Below are positions 8,832-16,732 of a stretch of DNA of 64,000 nt, in pieces. The stretch covers positions 56,571 through 120,570 of the forward strand of contig JACKAT010000012.1 of the NCBI GenBank assembly GCA_020634935.1, written 5' to 3'. Position 1 is the first letter of the stretch. Every line of letters begins with the position of its first letter. A model generated the notes under the pieces. It ran no database searches and had not been told where the DNA came from. It was given only the letters and a program-made list of their open reading frames with translations. This DNA comes from Anaerolineales bacterium. Its GTDB lineage: Bacteria; Chloroflexota; Anaerolineae; 4572-78; J111. The position numbers and the translations under genes are program-made.

Positions 8832-9935
8832 ATGAGACGAACTGTTCAATTCATATTTAACTATTTGTTAATCGCGACCATTTTATTCTTGGCGCTACTG
8901 CCTATACCCGTCTTAGCCAGCCCAGCGAGGCAAACGGTTAATTGTGTCGAAGAATACACGGTTCAGGCTGATGATTGGTTAAGTAAGATTGCGGATAAGC
9001 TGCTAGGTGATGTCTTCGCTTTCCCAGCTATTGTTTTGGCCACTAATCAAAAGCATATCACCGATTCAACTTTTGCTAAAGTAGCTGATTCGGATTTAAT
9101 TGAAATCGGCTGGAAGTTGTGTATTCCCGGTCCCGATGACGCCCAAGCTTTATTGACCGCTACCTCTACCACCGTCCGTGCCTCAGAAACCACTGTGGCC
9201 CCCTTGGAACCGGCTGACCTGACGGTCTTTGCCGCCGCCTCGCTGACCGACGCCTTCAGCCAGATTGGGCCGGCCTTCTCGGCGGAGCATCCGGGCGTGA
9301 CGGTGAGCTTCAACTTTGCCGGATCACAGCAGTTAGCCCAACAGTTGGGACAAGGCGCGCCGTCTGATGTGTTCGCTAGTGCGAATAATCGACAAATGGA
9401 TGTGGCTGTCCTGGACGCTCATCGGGTGATCAGTGGCACGCAGCAGACATTTGTCCGCAACCGGCTGGTGGTCATCTATCCGGCCGATAATCCGGCTGGA
9501 ATTACCCAACTGCAAAACCTGGCCAAACCGGGGGTCAAGCTGATTTTGGCCGCCCAGGCCGTACCGGTGGGGCAATATTCGTTTGATTTCCTCAATAAGG
9601 CCATTACCGACTCGGCTTTTAGTCCTACTTACATGGATGATGTTCTGAAGAATGTGGTTTCGTACGAAGAAAATGTGAGAGCCGTTTTAACTAAAGTAGC
9701 TCTAGGCGAGGGTGATGCCGGCATCGTTTATACCAGCGATGTTACCGGTGAAGGGGCTGATCAGTTGGGACGATTGGAAATTCCTGACCATTTAAACACG
9801 ATTGCCAGCTATCCCATTGCCGTGATCAGCGACAGCAGCCATTCCACTCAAGCTCAGGCTTTTGTGGATTATATTCTCTCGCCGGCCGCTCAGGCGGTTT
9901 TGGCTGACTATGGGTTTATTCCTGTAAATTATTAG
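8832..9935 (+). CDS. modA: LysM-like/ModA fusion, molybdate-type ABC substrate-binding protein
   Basis: The 367-residue protein is about 110 residues longer than usual ModA. Residues 1-30 are a signal peptide (IATILFLALLPIPVLAS). Residues 38-98 resemble a LysM domain (EEYTVQADDWLSKIADKLLG ... WKLCIPGP), with Cys38 and Cys97 possibly disulfide-linked. From about 128 the ModA fold begins: LTVFAAASLTDAF, FNFAGSQQLAQQLGQGAPSD, GEGDAGIVYTSD, VISDSSHSTQAQAFVDYILS. The ligand set Ser137/Ser164 with the later Ala/Val/Tyr loop fits molybdate or tungstate. The fusion suggests tethering to peptidoglycan or another glycan. It is separated from modB by the PadR gene. Confidence 0.9.
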   Translation: MRRTVQFIFNYLLIATILFLALLPIPVLASPARQTVNCVEEYTVQADDWLSKIADKLLGDVFAFPAIVLATNQKHITDSTFAKVADSDLIEIGWKLCIPGPDDAQALLTATSTTVRASETTVAPLEPADLTVFAAASLTDAFSQIGPAFSAEHPGVTVSFNFAGSQQLAQQLGQGAPSDVFASANNRQMDVAVLDAHRVISGTQQTFVRNRLVVIYPADNPAGITQLQNLAKPGVKLILAAQAVPVGQYSFDFLNKAITDSAFSPTYMDDVLKNVVSYEENVRAVLTKVALGEGDAGIVYTSDVTGEGADQLGRLEIPDHLNTIASYPIAVISDSSHSTQAQAFVDYILSPAAQAVLADYGFIPVNY

Positions 9936-9937
9936 TT

Positions 9938-9966
9938 TTGGTGTTGCCTTTGCCTCATGGTATACT
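9938..9966 (+). promoter_or_regulatory. Candidate sigma70 promoter of padR
   Basis: TTGGTG (9938-9943) and TATACT (9961-9966) are spaced 17 bp, with a TG before the -10 (extended type). The predicted start of transcription is about 9973, just before the putative operator at 9983. Confidence 0.6.
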
Positions 9967-9982
9967 TAAAATCATTAGTCAT

Positions 9983-9994
9983 TGATTGAGTATT
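9983..9994 (+). promoter_or_regulatory. Putative PadR operator, copy 1
   Basis: TGATTGAGTATT lies between the predicted transcription start and the padR start codon. The exact reverse complement occurs at 10625-10636 before modB. One copy before each transcription unit of this locus is what a local repressor site would look like; binding is inferred. Confidence 0.55.
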
Positions 9995-10006
9995 CCTAAT
10001 AAGACT

Positions 10007-10558
10007 ATGCCCAGAGTCAATTTGCCGTTATCGACTGAATTCGCCCTACTCGGCTTCTTGCGCCGACAGCCGATGCATGGCTACGAAATCCATCAGCACC
10101 TTTCTGATGCGACCGGCTTGGGATTGGTGTGGCATCTGAAACAAAGCCAGCTCTATGCCCTGTTGTCTAAACTGGAACGAGAGGGATACGTCACCACCAC
10201 CGTTGAGTATCAGAACACCCGCCCGCCGCGTAAAATGTTTGAACTGACCGAAACCGGCCGCCAAACGTTTCAAGAGTGGGTTCAGCGGCCGGTGCAGCAA
10301 GGGCGTAAACTGCGCCTGGATTTTATGGCCAAGTTTTATTTTGCCCAGATGGAAGGGCCGGAAGTGGCCTTGCAGTTGATCGAACAGCAGCGTCTGGCCT
10401 GCCGTGATTGGTTACACCAACTGGAACAGGAAGCCGAGCCACTGCGTCAGAGCCGGCCGTATGACTGGCTCGTCCACAAGTTTCGTATCGGTCAAATTGA
10501 AGCGATGCTGGCCTGGCTCGATACGTGCCAGGAAATGCTGCCGGCCGCCATCCACTGA
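10007..10558 (+). CDS. PadR-family transcriptional regulator
   Basis: The start is set at ATG 10007 (MPRVNLPLSTEFALLGFL); a TTG at 9986 would add seven residues and overlap the operator. In 183 residues, the N-terminal winged helix (about 10-90) carries FALLGFLRRQPMHGYEI, LKQSQLYALLSKLEREGYV and KMFELTETGRQTF, and a C-terminal helical dimerisation region (about 100-180) follows. That is the PadR layout with a Vir-type C-terminus. It lies between modA and modB and shares a 12-bp motif with the modB promoter. Control of molybdate uptake in place of ModE is therefore likely. The effector is unknown. Confidence 0.88.
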   Translation: MPRVNLPLSTEFALLGFLRRQPMHGYEIHQHLSDATGLGLVWHLKQSQLYALLSKLEREGYVTTTVEYQNTRPPRKMFELTETGRQTFQEWVQRPVQQGRKLRLDFMAKFYFAQMEGPEVALQLIEQQRLACRDWLHQLEQEAEPLRQSRPYDWLVHKFRIGQIEAMLAWLDTCQEMLPAAIH

Positions 10559-10624
10559 GACGGTTTGGCCGAGCTTGGCCTCCCACCCCCTTAAACTCGT
10601 TGATTTTGGGGAAAAATTTTAGCT

Positions 10625-10660
10625 AATACTCAATCATTAAGTACCCACTACCTGTATAAT
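10625..10660 (+). promoter_or_regulatory. modB promoter with overlapping PadR-type operator
   Basis: AATACTCAATCA (10625-10636) is the reverse complement of the site before padR. An extended -10, TG followed by TATAAT (10655-10660), lies 17-18 bp downstream. The operator therefore covers the -35 position, where no good -35 hexamer is seen. Bound protein would block RNA polymerase, or recruit it if the regulator is an activator. Confidence 0.6.
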
Positions 10661-10700
10661 CAGAAAGCAATTAAAATCTGTTACAATCTAAGAGGTAAAG

Positions 10701-11546
10701 ATGGCCCAGTCTACTCTGCCGTGGGCACGGCGCCCTCAACGCTCAACTCGACCGGCCGTTCGGCTGCGTGATCCGTGGTGGTTGTTAAGTCTACCGCTTC
10801 TATTCTTTTTGGCTTTGCCGATCGCCGCTATGTTCATACGGACGCCGCCGAGCCAACTTTTAGCCAACCTGGCTGAAGTACAAGTCATCCAGGCCATTAG
10901 TCTGAGTCTGTTGACGACCAGCATCACCTTGGTTGTAACTATCATTTTCGGGACACCGGTAGCTTACCTGCTGGGGCGCTACGATTTTCCCTTCCGGCGA
11001 GCGATTGACACACTGCTGGATTTACCCACAGTGCTGCCGCCGTCCGTGGCCGGGGTGGCGCTGCTGATGGCTTTCGGCCGGCGGGGCCTCGTCGGCGAAT
11101 GGCTGGAAGTGGGTGGGCTTCATATCGCCTTTACCCAGGTCGCTGTTATTCTGGCGCAGACCTTTATCGCCGCGCCCTTCTATGTCAAAGCGGCCATGCT
11201 CGGTTTTGCCGGCGTCGATCGCGATCTGGAGCAAGCCGCGGCGCTCGATGGGGCCGGCGGTTGGCAAGCGTTTCGGTTTGTTACTCTGCCCTTGGCCTGG
11301 ACGGCTTTGCTTAGCGGGGCAGTGATGACCTGGGCCCGCGCCCTGGGCGAGTTCGGCGCGACGATTATTTTTGCCGGCAACTATCCGGGCCGGACGCAGA
11401 CCATGCCGCTGGCCATCTACATTGGCTTTGAGCTTGATTTGGATATCGCCTTAACCCTATCTGTCATTTTGGTCGGCTGTTCGTTTGTGGTTTTGTTAGT
11501 GGTTAAGGGGTTACTTCAGCGTGAGTTAGAACCCAATACCAACTAA
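10701..11546 (+). CDS. modB: Molybdate ABC transporter permease ModB
   Basis: The 281-residue inner-membrane permease has about six membrane segments. The BPD_transp_1 signature is LDLPTVLPPSVAGVALLMAFG (about 110-130) and the EAA loop reads AAALDGAGGWQAFRFVTLPLAW (about 175-200). The ModB-specific RALGEFGATIIFAGNYPGRT follows (about 213-232). AGAGGT precedes the ATG. It should form the channel for the ModA protein at 8832. The usual ModC ATPase is not next to it: the next gene is on the other strand. An ATPase must come from elsewhere, or the gene was lost. Confidence 0.93.
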   Translation: MAQSTLPWARRPQRSTRPAVRLRDPWWLLSLPLLFFLALPIAAMFIRTPPSQLLANLAEVQVIQAISLSLLTTSITLVVTIIFGTPVAYLLGRYDFPFRRAIDTLLDLPTVLPPSVAGVALLMAFGRRGLVGEWLEVGGLHIAFTQVAVILAQTFIAAPFYVKAAMLGFAGVDRDLEQAAALDGAGGWQAFRFVTLPLAWTALLSGAVMTWARALGEFGATIIFAGNYPGRTQTMPLAIYIGFELDLDIALTLSVILVGCSFVVLLVVKGLLQRELEPNTN

Positions 11547-11578
11547 AGAGCCGCCAGGTGAATAATTTTAAAGGTGAG

Positions 11579-11896
11579 TTATTTGGATCTAAGGCCCAAA
11601 ATGCGGGCTAATTCGTGCAAAATTTTAGGCAAAAGTTGAGGCGCACCGATAACCACCAGCATAAGGACAGTTAATACCACGATCACCGCGATCACCACCC
11701 AAATCGAGGCTCCCCCGGCGAAGATAAGCGTCAACAAGACGGCTACAACGGCCGTAATAAGTAAAATGAGAATTCGCTGCCGAATAATTAGCTTTTGGTA
11801 TTCCAGGTTAGAGTCTTGAGGTTTAGGCTGCTTTTTAGGCAGGGGTATAGGATACCCCGACCGCACCGTTTTCCGTTTTCGCCGGCGTCTTGCCAT
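11579..11896 (-). CDS. Small two-helix membrane protein, unknown function
   Basis: The start is set at ATG 11896 (MARRRRKRKTVRSG), directly after GGGAGGA; an upstream start at 11941 lacks such a site. The 105-residue protein has a very basic N-terminus, a short charged region, and two adjacent membrane segments (about residues 40-85, ILILLITAVVAVLLTLIF and WVVIAVIVVLTVLML). A short amphipathic tail (LLPKILHELARILGL) follows. The basic start suggests a cytoplasmic N-terminus and possibly nucleic-acid or lipid contact. I recognise no family. Confidence 0.65.
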   Translation of the reverse strand: MARRRRKRKTVRSGYPIPLPKKQPKPQDSNLEYQKLIIRQRILILLITAVVAVLLTLIFAGGASIWVVIAVIVVLTVLMLVVIGAPQLLPKILHELARILGLRSK

Positions 11897-12043
11897 CCCA
11901 GTCCTCCCAGACAAGTAAAAATGGTCTTCCCCCAAACGCATCCCCTAGTATAGCATAAAAATGAAACATTTGTTCGGATTAGATAGTACTTTGGGACCAA
12001 AACTTTCTTAAATTTTAAAGAGCGTATCCTGACAGATATTTAC

Positions 12044-12117
12044 TTATCCACATTATTATCCTCTCTTTTCCCCAGATCGAAGTGAGTTATCCACAATTTG
12101 GCCGCCCCTTATCCACA
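12044..12117 (+). promoter_or_regulatory. Cluster of three perfect DnaA boxes
   Basis: TTATCCACA occurs at 12044-12052, 12087-12095 and 12109-12117, all on the plus strand, spaced 43 and 22 bp (about four and two helical turns). AT-rich DNA follows up to the glpX start at 12296, including TATAAT at 12191. Perfect boxes this dense are expected at oriC, at DnaA-titration sites, or at DnaA-controlled promoters. No dnaA, dnaN or parAB gene is in the window. Confidence 0.75.
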
Positions 12118-12295
12118 TTATTGATCACGGTGAATGATCGCTTGTTACTTTTAGAGCTTCAACTTGATAAATTCGACCATTTACAGGTAATATAATCGTT
12201 ATACAAATTTAACAATTAGTTTTTTGAAGGCGCGGAACTAATTCAGCCTGATTAAATCTAATTGATCTAACAAATTTAAGAGAGTTGAGGAAAAT

Positions 12296-13312
12296 ATGTC
12301 TGAAAAACCTGATCGAAACCTGGCGATGGAGTTGGTACGTGTCACTGAAGCCGCCGCTCTATCAGCCGCTCATTACATGGGATTGGGCAACAAGGAGGCT
12401 GGCGACCAAGCCGCCGTCGACAGCATGCGGGCTGTCCTGGACACGATCAATTTGGACGGCACCATCGTCATTGGTGAGGGCGAAAAAGATGAAGCCCCCA
12501 TGCTCTACAATGGCGAAAAGGTAGGTACTGGTAATCCCCCGGCGGTCGATGTGGCGGTGGACCCCGTTGAAGGCACCCGTTTGCTGGCTTTGGGACGTCC
12601 TAATGCCACATCGGTCATCGCCATTGCCGAACGCCATACCATGTGGAACCCTGGATCATCGCTTTATATGAAAAAGATTGTGGTTGATAGAAATGCCAAA
12701 GACGCAATTGATATTAGCCTATCAGCCACAGCTAATTTACATCGGATTGCTAGGGCGCTGGGGCGACATGTCAACGAGCTAACCGTCTTTGTCTTAGACA
12801 AACCTCGCCACCAACATCTCATCGCCGAGATACGTCAGAGCGGGGCGCGAATTTCCATTCAAACTGACGGAGATGTGATCGGGGCCTTGATGGCGGCTAT
12901 TCCCGGCACCGGGGTTGATGTTTTGATGGGAACCGGTGGCACACCCGAAGGGATTATCGCCGCCGCCGCCGTCAAGGCTTTGAACGGTGGTATGCAAGCC
13001 ATGTGTGATCCTCAAAGTGAAGCCGAACGCGAAAAAATCATGGCTGAAATAGGGTCCGATATCAATAAAACGCTGATGTTGGAAGATCTAATAAAAGCTG
13101 ATGATGCCTTTTTCGCGGCTACTGGCATCACTGATGGACCTTTCCTGGAAGGCGTTCACTATGACCGCCAGGGTGGGGTAACCACCCACAGTATTGTAAT
13201 CCGCGCTCTGTCCGGGTCGATGCGTTACGTCAAAGGTATACATCAACTCAAACGCGGGTTGGACTTTAGACGGCTGGATGTAAAAGAGGCTGTCGAAGTG
13301 GCGACTTTATAA
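12296..13312 (+). CDS. glpX: Fructose-1,6-bisphosphatase class II, GlpX
   Basis: The 338-residue protein matches GlpX along its length: MELVRVTEAAALSAAHYMG at the N-terminus, metal/substrate motifs IVIGEGEKDEAPMLY (about 61-75) and VDPVEGTRLLA (about 87-97), then GTGGTPEGIIAAAA (about 208-221). GEGEKDEAPM and DPVEGT supply the acidic metal ligands. It hydrolyses fructose-1,6-bisphosphate in gluconeogenesis, or also sedoheptulose-1,7-bisphosphate in related enzymes. TGAGGA lies 5 nt before the ATG. It is monocistronic, closed by a strong terminator. The DnaA boxes 180 bp upstream could affect its promoter. A reversible PPi-type Pfk is encoded at 25746, which makes this enzyme partly redundant. 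Confidence 0.95.
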   Translation: MSEKPDRNLAMELVRVTEAAALSAAHYMGLGNKEAGDQAAVDSMRAVLDTINLDGTIVIGEGEKDEAPMLYNGEKVGTGNPPAVDVAVDPVEGTRLLALGRPNATSVIAIAERHTMWNPGSSLYMKKIVVDRNAKDAIDISLSATANLHRIARALGRHVNELTVFVLDKPRHQHLIAEIRQSGARISIQTDGDVIGALMAAIPGTGVDVLMGTGGTPEGIIAAAAVKALNGGMQAMCDPQSEAEREKIMAEIGSDINKTLMLEDLIKADDAFFAATGITDGPFLEGVHYDRQGGVTTHSIVIRALSGSMRYVKGIHQLKRGLDFRRLDVKEAVEVATL

Positions 13313-13320
13313 ATAAACTA

Positions 13321-13349
13321 AAAAATCCGGCGAAACCGCCGGATTTTTT
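13321..13349 (+). terminator. Intrinsic terminator of glpX
   Basis: ATCCGGCG and CGCCGGAT form a perfect 8-bp stem with an AAAC loop, flanked by A5 and T6. It works in both directions and also lies at the end of the convergent epimerase gene. Confidence 0.93.
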
Positions 13350-13377
13350 GTGTAATTGATTGAAAGAGCGATTTTGT

Positions 13378-14313
13378 TTATGAGGACGCGACGACGCTGT
13401 CTACTAATCGAGCCAGCCCCTCTTCAAAGCTTACTTGAGCTGTCCAGTTTAAGGTATTTTTAGCGTGACCGGCGTTGGCATAGGAATAACGGATATCACC
13501 CGACCGGGCCGGTTTGTAAATGGGCTTAAGATTGAGCTTGAAAATTTGGGATAAAGTATCAAACAAGTGATTAATGGTAATTTGGCGTTCAGTTCCAATG
13601 TTAAATAATTGGCCGGCAGCTGCGGGTTCATGCGCAGCCATTAAATTGGCCCGCACAACGTCTTTAACAAAAACAAAATCGCGGGTCTGTTCTCCGTCGC
13701 CAAAAATAAGGGGGGCTTCACCCCGCATCATTTTATCAACAAAAATGGAGATGACGCCAGAGTAGGCAGATGAAGGGTCTTGGCGAGGGCCGAAGACGTT
13801 GAAATAACGGAAAATAACGGTTTCCAGGCCAAAGGTATCGTTAAATAAACGGCAGTAATATTCAGCAGCAAGTTTACCGATAGCGTAAGGCGATTTGGGG
13901 TAAGGCATCATGGCCTCTATCTTGGGCAGCGTTGGTTCATCACCATACACCGCGCAGGTAGAACTCAACATCAAGCGGCGAACACCCGCTTCTGCGGCCA
14001 GGCTTAAGAGCTTAAGGGTGCCTAAGGCGTTAACGGCTTCAGCCTCAACCGGTTTGGCCATCGACTCCGGCACAGACACCATCGCGGCCAGATGAAAAAT
14101 AAGATCAACGCCAGTTACCGCCTCTCGGACAGCGGCTTCGTCGCGAAGATCGCCTTCTATGAAGTCGATTTGCCCGGTCAGATGAGCCAAATTGTGGCGA
14201 TAGCCGGTAATTAAATTGTCTAATACGCGGACCTCATCGCCCCTTGCTACTAAAGCATCAACAATGTGCGAACCAATAAAACCGGCTCCGCCCGTTACTA
14301 AGCATGTAGTCAT
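13378..14313 (-). CDS. NAD-dependent nucleotide-sugar epimerase/dehydratase
   Basis: The start is set at ATG 14313 (MTTCLVTGGAGFIGSHIV), because the Rossmann GGAGFIG motif should sit near the N-terminus; the longer frame adds 37 low-complexity residues. The 311-residue extended SDR has GxxGxxG at 8-14, the NAD-binding DNLITGYRHNL, catalytic Ser/Tyr/Lys in LSSTCAVYGD and SPYAIGKLAAE (about 120-155), and RYFNVFGPRQDP near 182. It resembles UDP-glucose 4-epimerase (GalE-like) or UDP-GlcNAc epimerases. The substrate cannot be told from sequence. It stands alone downstream of the response regulator gene on the same strand. Confidence 0.88.
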   Translation of the reverse strand: MTTCLVTGGAGFIGSHIVDALVARGDEVRVLDNLITGYRHNLAHLTGQIDFIEGDLRDEAAVREAVTGVDLIFHLAAMVSVPESMAKPVEAEAVNALGTLKLLSLAAEAGVRRLMLSSTCAVYGDEPTLPKIEAMMPYPKSPYAIGKLAAEYYCRLFNDTFGLETVIFRYFNVFGPRQDPSSAYSGVISIFVDKMMRGEAPLIFGDGEQTRDFVFVKDVVRANLMAAHEPAAAGQLFNIGTERQITINHLFDTLSQIFKLNLKPIYKPARSGDIRYSYANAGHAKNTLNWTAQVSFEEGLARLVDSVVASS

Positions 14314-14449
14314 AATCTGTATTAACCTGGGATAAAAATAAATGGATGGTTGGATAGATGAATAGTTGGTTAGGTAGTTGGTATTTGTTAACAAAAAATA
14401 ATCTACAAACCAACCCACAAGCAAACAAGTAAACTAACTAATTCCCAAT

Positions 14450-15148
14450 TTATAACCAGCTTTGAACTTCAAAACGATACCCAATATATTGTTCGTTGAG
14501 AATATAAATGGGGTTTTTAGGATCGGGTTCAAGTTTACGCCGTAAGTGCCAGATGTAAACCCGCAGATAATCGACATCGTCAATATATTCAAAGCCCCAG
14601 ACTTTTTCTAATATCTGTCGCGTTTCAATAATGCGGCCCTTGTTTTTCACGAGCAATTCCAACAGTTTGTATTCAGTGGGGGTGAGCTTAATGAGTTTGC
14701 CTTTTACTTCAATGCGGCGAGTTTCCAGATCAATAAATAGGTGGGTGTCGTGGTAGGATAAGTTTTTCGGTAAAATAATATCGACGCGGCTGCGACGCAG
14801 AGTCGCTTGCACTCGGGCCACTAATTCGCCGGTACGGAAGGGTTTGGTGAGATAATCATCGGCGCCAAGTTCAAGCCCCTTGATAATATCCTCCTCTTTG
14901 CCCAGAGCCGTTAGCATGATAACCGGCGTGTCGGCCAATTCCCGAACCCGTTGGCAAACTTGATAGCCGTTTAGGCGTGGCATGGTAATATCCAAAATGA
15001 TCAAGTCAGGTTGATACTCAAAAAAGAAGCGGATACCCTCTTGTCCATCTCGGGCCGTGATCACTTGATATCCTTCACAGCTCAAGCCATGTTGAACAAT
15101 TTCAATGAAGCTGGGGTCATCATCAACTATCAAGATTTTGTCGTTCAC
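14450..15148 (-). CDS. OmpR/PhoB-type response regulator
   Basis: It starts with GTG at 15148, with GGGAGA 6 nt upstream. In 232 residues, the receiver domain spans 1-120, with the acidic pair DDD at 9-11, phospho-acceptor Asp in LIILDITMP (about 54), and Thr and Lys in MLTALG and YLTKPF. The winged-helix DNA-binding domain (about 130-228) includes LTPTEYKLLELLVKNKG and VDYLRVYIWHLRRKLEP. No sensor kinase gene is adjacent on its own strand. The kinases at 16.7-20.5 kb have their own receiver partner, so the cognate kinase is uncertain. Confidence 0.93.
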   Translation of the reverse strand: MNDKILIVDDDPSFIEIVQHGLSCEGYQVITARDGQEGIRFFFEYQPDLIILDITMPRLNGYQVCQRVRELADTPVIMLTALGKEEDIIKGLELGADDYLTKPFRTGELVARVQATLRRSRVDIILPKNLSYHDTHLFIDLETRRIEVKGKLIKLTPTEYKLLELLVKNKGRIIETRQILEKVWGFEYIDDVDYLRVYIWHLRRKLEPDPKNPIYILNEQYIGYRFEVQSWL

Positions 15149-15539
15149 AGAATTTCTCCCGGGACCAGCTTAAGCGACTATTTGAAAACTGATTGTAAGC
15201 GTAAGGGGTGGTTAAATATCAATGGTGGGTTGTTTTTGGTAAATGCGGCCCATCTACCTTACTAACCCACTATTTAATCAATCACCTTATGGGCCTATTT
15301 GATTTTGATTTGTTAAGCTGCATAATTTAACATCAATTGTTGTTTTAATTATAACCTAAGTAATTAGCGACTGGCAATGGGGTGTGGGTGGGAAAATAGG
15401 TTCAGATCGACCTGGTTAATTTAGCCTATAACCAACGCCGACCGTTGAAAGCTGTTGAATTACGTTGGTCAATTGTTGAGACGGATACAAATAGGTATGA
15501 TACTATAAGCTCTAAAATTTACTCCTGGCGTGATTGACG
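15149..15539. other. Intergenic region between divergent genes, nothing firm
   Basis: This gap of 390 bp holds the promoters of the OmpR-type regulator (minus) and the M50 protease (plus). A loose inverted repeat GTGGGTT...AACCCAC spans about 15224-15270. GATACTAT just before 15505 could be a -10. Nothing else stands out. Confidence 0.5.
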
Positions 15540-16343
15540 ATGAATAAATTTGCATGGCCTAAAACTAAGTCTCAGAACGGCGATATTACAACCCATCAAA
15601 CCTTGGTCTTAATTGGTATGGCAGCGTTGGCCGCTGTTGTGCTGGCAGTAATACCCTGGTTGGGGTTTTTAAATTATCCTTTTCGGCTGCTGATTACGAT
15701 TGTCCACGAATTAAGCCACGGCTTAGCGGCTTTGATTACCGGCGGCAGCTTTATTCGATTTGTTATCTTCTCCGACGGATCAGGCTTGGCTTATACCGCC
15801 GGAGGTTGGCGGATGTTGGTCATTCCGGCCGGATACTTAGGGGCTGCTTTATTTGGCGCCATATTGATTAGGCTGGGACGTAATCATCGCTGGAGCCGGA
15901 CGGCGATGGCCGTCATTGGTCTGGTGATGATTTTATGTACACTGCGATACGGTATCCCCAGCATCTTTACCGAGCAAATGCTTGGTGGGGTGTTAACTAC
16001 CATCAGTGGTGTCTTTTTTGGCAGTCTGTTTTTGCTGGTTGCCCTCAAAGCGCCACCTTCGTGGATAGTATTTTTACTTCATTTTGTTGCCATCCGAACC
16101 GGATTGGCTGCCTTTTTCGATATTATAACGGTCATTGGTTTATCGATACCTTTTGTGACCCCGGTTCACACCGATGCCCAGTCGATGGCTGATCTAACGT
16201 TTATTCCTGCTATCGTTTGGGCTGTGGTTTGGGCGGGCGTGGCTTTCTTATTAATTGGGGGCTCCATCTGGATTACCTGGTTTGGCCCCAAACCGGCGCC
16301 GGTTCAGATTACTGATAGATCTCCCAAACGCCTTCGCCTCTAA
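15540..16343 (+). CDS. M50-type intramembrane metalloprotease
   Basis: The start is taken at ATG 15540; a TTG at 15534 is also possible, and neither has a strong Shine-Dalgarno. The 267-residue protein has about six membrane helices. HExxH lies in IVHELSHGLAALITGG (about residues 58-73). The second conserved motif is in VIPAGYLGAALFG (about 95-108), typical of the M50B group seen in many bacteria. It should cleave membrane substrates or act as a membrane-embedded peptidase. The substrate is unknown. Its last 35 bp overlap the convergent receiver gene. Confidence 0.85.
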   Translation: MNKFAWPKTKSQNGDITTHQTLVLIGMAALAAVVLAVIPWLGFLNYPFRLLITIVHELSHGLAALITGGSFIRFVIFSDGSGLAYTAGGWRMLVIPAGYLGAALFGAILIRLGRNHRWSRTAMAVIGLVMILCTLRYGIPSIFTEQMLGGVLTTISGVFFGSLFLLVALKAPPSWIVFLLHFVAIRTGLAAFFDIITVIGLSIPFVTPVHTDAQSMADLTFIPAIVWAVVWAGVAFLLIGGSIWITWFGPKPAPVQITDRSPKRLRL

Positions 16344-16719
16344 TAATGCGGCGAACTTGGTCAGGAAAGCGATTGCGATTAAGCGGCTTGCCTAAGAAAC
16401 CGTCAAAACCCGCGGCTTGCGTTTTAGGTAGTTCAGTGCTGGCATCTCGCGCCGTTACGGCAATAACCGGTACATCTTTTAAATTGGGCTCGTTTCTGAG
16501 CGCTTGTAGGACCTCGTAGCCGTCGGCGTCGGGCAGCCCCAAATCCAGAAAAACCACATCGAGTTTTGACATACTCTTAGCCCGCTCGATGGCGGAGTCG
16601 GCAAATCGCTCCATGACCGTGCGCATACCCAGGCGGCGCAGCATAACTGCGATAATCGCCAACCCGGAGGCATCGTCTTCTACGACCAGGGCGCTATAAT
16701 TTTTCAAATCTTCAGCCAT
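16309..16719 (-). CDS. Single-domain response regulator
   Basis: The 136-residue protein is only a receiver domain: VVEDD near 13, phospho-acceptor in VVFLDLGLPDADGYEV (about 57), AVTARD near 86 and GFLGKPL near 108. There is no output domain, so it probably passes phosphate to, or regulates, another protein. It is the last gene of a minus-strand operon behind two histidine kinases, 13 nt after the 795-residue kinase. GGGGAGAA precedes the ATG. Confidence 0.93.
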   Translation of the reverse strand: MAEDLKNYSALVVEDDASGLAIIAVMLRRLGMRTVMERFADSAIERAKSMSKLDVVFLDLGLPDADGYEVLQALRNEPNLKDVPVIAVTARDASTELPKTQAAGFDGFLGKPLNRNRFPDQVRRIIRGEGVWEIYQ

Positions 16720-16732
16720 TATTGTTCTCCCC

